This document shows positions 59,401 through 64,000 of a stretch of 64,000 nucleotides of DNA, piece by piece. The notes below the pieces were generated by a model. That model made no database searches. It had not been told where the DNA came from and was given only the letters and a program-made list of their open reading frames with translations. A program made the position numbers and the translations under genes. The stretch is from Lucinisca nassula (Eukaryota; Mollusca; Bivalvia; Lucinida; Lucinidae): positions 87,445,108 to 87,509,107 of the forward strand of contig OY757023.1 of the NCBI GenBank assembly GCA_963580285.1, in the 5' to 3' direction. Numbering within the stretch: the first letter of the stretch is position 1; every line of letters starts with the position of its first letter.

Positions 59401-60172
59401 AGCTGTCACTTCGAAATGTGTCTACAAATGACGTCACGCGCAAGTGCGCATACGTGAAAATCTAAATTTGGACAGGTGCGAAAGAACGGTAAATCACGTA
59501 ACTTTATTGGCTTATAACTTCCCCTATATAACCTTTTGAATTCTCGCGACTTTTTGTAATTGCTTATTTTTATCTGTGCTACATGGATAATTAATAAAGA
59601 TATGGTGGTAAAATTACCGTTTCCGTTGAACTTTAAGGATAAATAAGAGGAGTTAATATTTTTTTCCTTCATAATTTTAATATGAAAAGCCTTCAAAATA
59701 GACAGGTAACTTTAACTGCCGAGTTCCTACGGAAATCGATATTCAACTCGGTAATTTCCGGCGAATGAAGGAAAAAGTTCAACATGATCAAATTAAATGC
59801 AACCCGGTCAGTTAAGCAATTTATCACCAATCTAAGGCACCTATATATGCCTAATATTTCCATTTAGAACATTAATGAATAATGAAGATCTAGAATTTGG
59901 CGTCTGATCTAGGGCTTCTGTTTTTGCTTAACTCCTTTTTGTTCTTCCTATACATAAAGCAGGAGTACATTTCAAAATTTATGGTGTCAGGTTGTGTGTT
60001 CTTCGAATTTTATTTGGAAAGTGGCTGAACTTTATGCAGTGTAGGCCCTGATCAGATGCCACATTTTGGAGTTTCCGGTACAAAATGGGTTAAAGTACAT
60101 ACAATATTGTAAAACTTACCACAAACAAAACAGACCACACACTCATACAGCTGGAAATGGGCTGGTTACAAC

Positions 60173-61552
60173 GGTAACAAGACGTTTCGCCCCAAGACGT
60201 TTCCACCCTGGTCGTTTCCCCCCTAGTCGTTTCGCCCCCTTTTTGGCCCCTAGTCGTTTCGCCCCAAACCCTAGTCGTTTCGCCCCCCAAACTATTTCAC
60301 TATATTTTATATTAAAAAAATCATATATGAGACAGAGTGAAAGAGAGAGAGAGAAGAACCTGTTCTATGAATGAAAATGTTAATAAGGAATTATTACCTG
60401 TTTTGATCAATACCGTTAATCACATTGTTTATTTGATTTGACATATTAATCACGCAATACATGCCCTTAATGATAATGTGTGAAAACATGCGTTCTTTGC
60501 AAAGTTAAACGTCTTTAATTATCGCTTAAGCACCTATACCAGTTTTGTTTTAAATTGGTCGGTTGGTTCGTTAACAGAGTCGGCCAGTAGCTAATACATT
60601 GTTGAAGATTGCCGCAAATGCCGTCTACGCAACATCGCGTCAACGCCAAGTTGCATTGGCGTTGATATGACGTTGCATACACATTGTGTGCCCACTAGGT
60701 AATACATGGTTGAGAATTGCCGCAAATGTCGTCTACGCAACGACGCGTCAACGCCGATGCAACGTAATAAATAGAAGTGGAAGCAATGATCAAGTCGATT
60801 CCTTTCATCAGTGTTCTGTCAGCAATTTGTGTATACTCTGATCAGATTTGCGGCGTCCAACCCAGTAATTCCTCAACTGTAAGCAAATAGTGCAGACCCT
60901 GATCAGGCAACGCTGTTAGCTTGATACATTCAAGTACAGCTTCTTCTCTAGGACATACCCGGTTGGAATTCTTTACCAGCATCTGTTTCTGAGGCCCCTG
61001 ACTTGGTATCCTTCAAGCAGGGACCGTCTACTCTCTCGTTTTAACAGCTAGGTAGGGGCCGGTCTGTAAGTAAGGCTGAGGGATTTTTGAATCTGTGCCG
61101 GTTGGGCGACGCTACTGTAGCCGGAGAGGTCTGGTTTCCAATGATGATTTGAAAAAGCGGGCAGGAATCTTTCCTTTCTTTTCTTTCTTGTCTATCCACA
61201 GCTAGGTGTTTCTTTCCAATATTTCCCACTTTCTCTTTTTCACACGCCATCAGAGACATACTGTTCAAGTATAAATGATGTCCCTTAACAAACAGATACA
61301 GATACTTAGGCTTACGTGACAGGGTGATGATGCTACTTAAATATTTGCCTCTTCTCACCTCTAATAAAAGTTCAACATTGAAAATTAGCCTTACAGTGAA
61401 AAGTGGGCGAAACGACTAGGGGGACGAAACGACTAGGGGGACGAATCGACTAAGGGGACGAAACGACTAGGGGGAAACGACCAGGGAGGAAACGTCTTGG
61501 GGGCGAAACGACTAGGGGAGGAAACGGTTTGGGGGCGAAACGTCCCGGATTC
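60173..61552. mobile_element. Element with inverted ends built of GTCGTTTCGCCCC repeats
   Basis: The left end (60173-60295) carries six CGTTTCGCCC/CGTTTCCCCC-type motifs spaced 15-30 bases. The right end (61398-61552) carries eight or more in reverse (GGCGAAACGACTAGGGGG). GTTACAAC occurs at 60165-60172 and 61553-61560, a possible 8 bp target duplication. The inside (60300-61395) is unrelated to other repeats here. It has only a weak 105-codon frame on the minus strand (61041-61358) with no domain I recognise. Confidence 0.7.
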
Positions 61553-61739
61553 GTTACAACTTAATGTAGATGAAAAATTCAATTGTGCATTGAAGTGGGC
61601 CAGGATGCTCAAATTTCTGAACAGTTATTGTATTTCAAATAGAGACGTATGTCATTGCCACTTTTACTTCAACTACTTTTGTAACCAGACACATATGAAA
61701 ATGACTATATATAATGGTCCTATCACACTCCTAGTAGCA

Positions 61740-61990
61740 TGATTCACGAATGATTCACGTTAACGAGTCCGTGAAATAAACACTCCACCTAAACCCCACT
61801 TTATATGGAGAAAACTGGGGTTAATGGGGGAGTACATTATTTTTCTTATTTCAGCTCCAAGACATGGGTTCTGGGTACTCGTTAGAACCGCCTCAATGAG
61901 GCGGTTCTAACGAGCACCCACAACCTATGTTTGCCGTAAAAATAAAACAAATATCGCAAGATTTCATTAGAAAATGACCGTTTTGGAGAT
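61740..61990. repeat. Variant hairpin element
   Basis: GGTACTCGTTAGAACCGCCT and AGGCGGTTCTAACGAGCACC at 61875-61920, with CTAAACCCCACTTTATATGG at the left. Confidence 0.65.
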
Positions 61991-62084
61991 ATGAAAGAAT
62001 GCACTGTGTTGCACTGATGTTTCATCGCAATGATGATAACGATAGCATACCTGTGTGCCAAAATGGCGTTTTTCAAATCTTCAG

Positions 62085-62265
62085 AACTAGCATTGTTCAG
62101 ATGAAAAATATTCGATATTTTTCTTATTTCTAGTCCAAATATAGATTGTTGGTACTCTTTTACCCACAATCTATGTTTTTGAGCAAAAGTAAGGAAAACT
62201 ATTGAATACCCCCGGAAAACCCAATTTTCACTGTATAAAATGGGGTTTAGAGGGGTTTTCATGTC
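62085..62265. repeat. Shortened family A-like copy
   Basis: GATGAAAAATATTCGATATT, hairpin remnants at 62140-62180 and ATAAAATGGGGTTTAGAGGG at the right. Confidence 0.6.
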
Positions 62266-62519
62266 ACAGACTGTTTGGCCTGATGATTATCAAAATGACA
62301 TGAAAGAAAATTCAAATTTCTCATTCCTACAAAAGCATGACTCACGAAACAATTGCTTAACTTTGAAATTTACAACAGACATGTTCAGATGCATTGATGG
62401 TTAAGTGCTTTAGTGCTCAAGGGCTGCGGCTGTAGCAGAATATGCAGCACAAATATCATAGCACGGGCAGTGCTGATAGGTCGGGTCCACTGTTTCTCAG
62501 TTTAGACAGGACTAATTAG

Positions 62520-62745
62520 CCTATTTTGTACCGGAAACCTCCAAAGGGACAATTGGAAAATAGTGCAGGCCCAGATCAGACGCCACAGAACGTGGCGTCT
62601 AATCAGGGCCTTCACTGTTTGCCCAAAGTCCAGCCATTTTTCAAATAATTTTTAAAGAAAACACAACCTGACACCCCTACATTTTGCAGTTGACTTCTGC
62701 TAAATATAAGGCGGAAGATTCCAATTGGTACAAAAAGGGTGATGG
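62520..62745. mobile_element. MITE with TTGTACCGG / GGTACAAAAAGGG ends
   Basis: The inner hairpin has CAGGCCCAGATCAGACGCC and GGCGTCTAATCAGGGCCTTC. It is related to 32342-32560. Confidence 0.7.
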
Positions 62746-63039
62746 TCATAAACATAAACTTCGACAGTTTAATTTGCCTTTTAATTTCACTTTTTTAAGT
62801 AAACAGTGTGAGTAGACCCTTATCAGACACTGCATTCTGTGATTTTCAACTGGCTTAACAATCACTCAGTGTTTTTGGGTGTCCCGTTGTGGGGATTCTG
62901 CTCACGTATGAGTTTACCAATTCTTATTAAAATACATTATTGACCATCCATGCAAAGCCCTTTCATTTGTGGACATTTTAACTTAACTGGTCTGTGAAAA
63001 TCATGCGGACACTAGGTCCTAAGTTTGGACACTGATAAA

Positions 63040-63200
63040 AGAGGATATTTGATTTTTTTCAGTGCAAGATCGAATTTTATTTCATCAAGTGAACACCAAA
63101 ACCAGTATTTTCACCAGTGGCGTGGCCACAAGTGAAAATACCAGTTTTGGTGTTCATGTGTGAAATAAAATTTGATCTTACACTAAAAAATCTAATTTTC
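63040..63200. repeat. Long hairpin, about 70 bp arms
   Basis: GAATTTTATTTCATCAAGTG to TGAAAATAC/ACC around GGCGTGGCC pairs with its reverse complement on the right. Confidence 0.75.
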
Positions 63201-63629
63201 TGTTTCTTACATGCTACAAAACGGCAATATTCTAAAAGCTTCACTATTCGTGTCACTCGCCCTCAGAGAAAACTAACTTTGTTCCTGGTCGTTTCGCGTC
63301 AATTTAATGGTGTCCAACTTATTTACTGGGTATACTATTGGGTGTAAACTAAGAGAAACAGCCTGGGAATGGTTACTGAAATAAATAAGAGAAATGTGCG
63401 GACAGATCTAACGTCGCACGACAAAAGACGTGACGTCAGCGTCGAAAATGACGTCATTAACGTCCTCGTGACGTATGAACGGGCTCAACATCAATTCTAA
63501 AACAGATAATTCATTTTCAATCATCTGGCAATGGAAAAACTGACCACAGAATTAGACTTTGAAAAAAAAATTAGTCCCAAACAGTGAAAAATAAAATTGA
63601 TATCAGTTTTTGATTTCACTGAGAAATCT

Positions 63630-63995
63630 CTTTATCATATGACGTCGTATCTGAGAGTGTAATAACGCCATGTAATATTTTCGATAATCCACTAGTGGAT
63701 TAAATATGCAAATTAGCTAGATACGTCCCGTAACGTCACATATACGTCGTCATTAACAACGCCGCGTTTACTAACGGCGGAAAATTGATATTTTTGTAAA
63801 CAATCGTGAATAAAATGCGTTTTAAATGTCATATGATAAATTGAATCTTGCATGTGTGTTCATGTATTATTGAATTTATTGAACTCGTTGAGGAAAAGGG
63901 ATAAAATGCTCGGCAAAGCCTCGCATTTTATCCCTTTTCCTCAGCTCGTTTAATAAATTCAATAATACATGAACACACATGTAAGATCCTCTATA
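63630..63995. mobile_element. Palindromic MITE, family P
   Basis: TTATCATATGACGTCGTATC to CATGTAAGATCCTCTATA. The palindrome GGATAAAATGCTCGGCAAAG is near perfect. Confidence 0.75.
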
Positions 63996-64000
63996 TATTT

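Noticed and set aside
60066..60374. Frame with repeated RFAP peptides
   Set aside because: It is a translation of the GTCGTTTCGCCCC terminal array.

Overview
The window looks like a piece of a bivalve mollusc genome. It is AT-rich, has long introns, and is crowded with short non-autonomous transposable elements. Three things point to bivalves: a tRNA-derived SINE whose body resembles the Meta-domain SINEs of molluscs, many pearl/HINE-like elements (a CCGT-type microsatellite followed by a 120-180 bp tandem array and a hairpin 3' end), and metazoan-type GT-AG gene structure. This assignment is an inference; no marker fixes the species.

One host gene is clear. From 511 to 34251 on the + strand lie 12 exons coding for the C-terminal part (about 610 residues) of a P5B-type ATPase of the ATP13A2/ATP13A3 group. 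They cover the end of the P domain (TGDN and GDGAND motifs), membrane segments M5 to M10 and a long Ser/Thr/Pro-rich tail. The 5' half, including the DKTGTLT phosphorylation site, lies upstream of the window. All splice phases fit and no exon is broken. Introns make up over 90% of the gene, and most of the intron sequence I could classify is foldback elements, MITEs, SINEs and HINE-like elements, often nested.

Downstream of the stop codon the window is almost entirely repeats. A 5'-truncated non-LTR retrotransposon (34490-35880, one in-frame stop and one frameshift) is followed by a series of tandem-array elements: 37036-38398, 41355-42365, 43736-44965, 47467-47990, 47995-49275, 49300-50660, 50920-51550 and 52074-53880. 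Between them are palindromic MITEs and SINEs. A decayed Ty3/gypsy-type gag (57040-57905), a possible first exon of a P2X7-C-terminal-domain-like gene on the minus strand (59202-59400) and an unusual element with long GACGTTTCGCCCC-based inverted ends (60173-61552) lie toward the right edge.

The most interesting structure is in the repeats. Two hairpin cores recur about 20 times each, inside elements whose outer ends differ. Several otherwise unrelated tandem-array elements share AGGTCA half-sites, a hairpin near the 3' end and a short terminal motif (CTAG or CTTGTT). Nested insertions let several element boundaries be read directly. All counts and identities here were made by eye.
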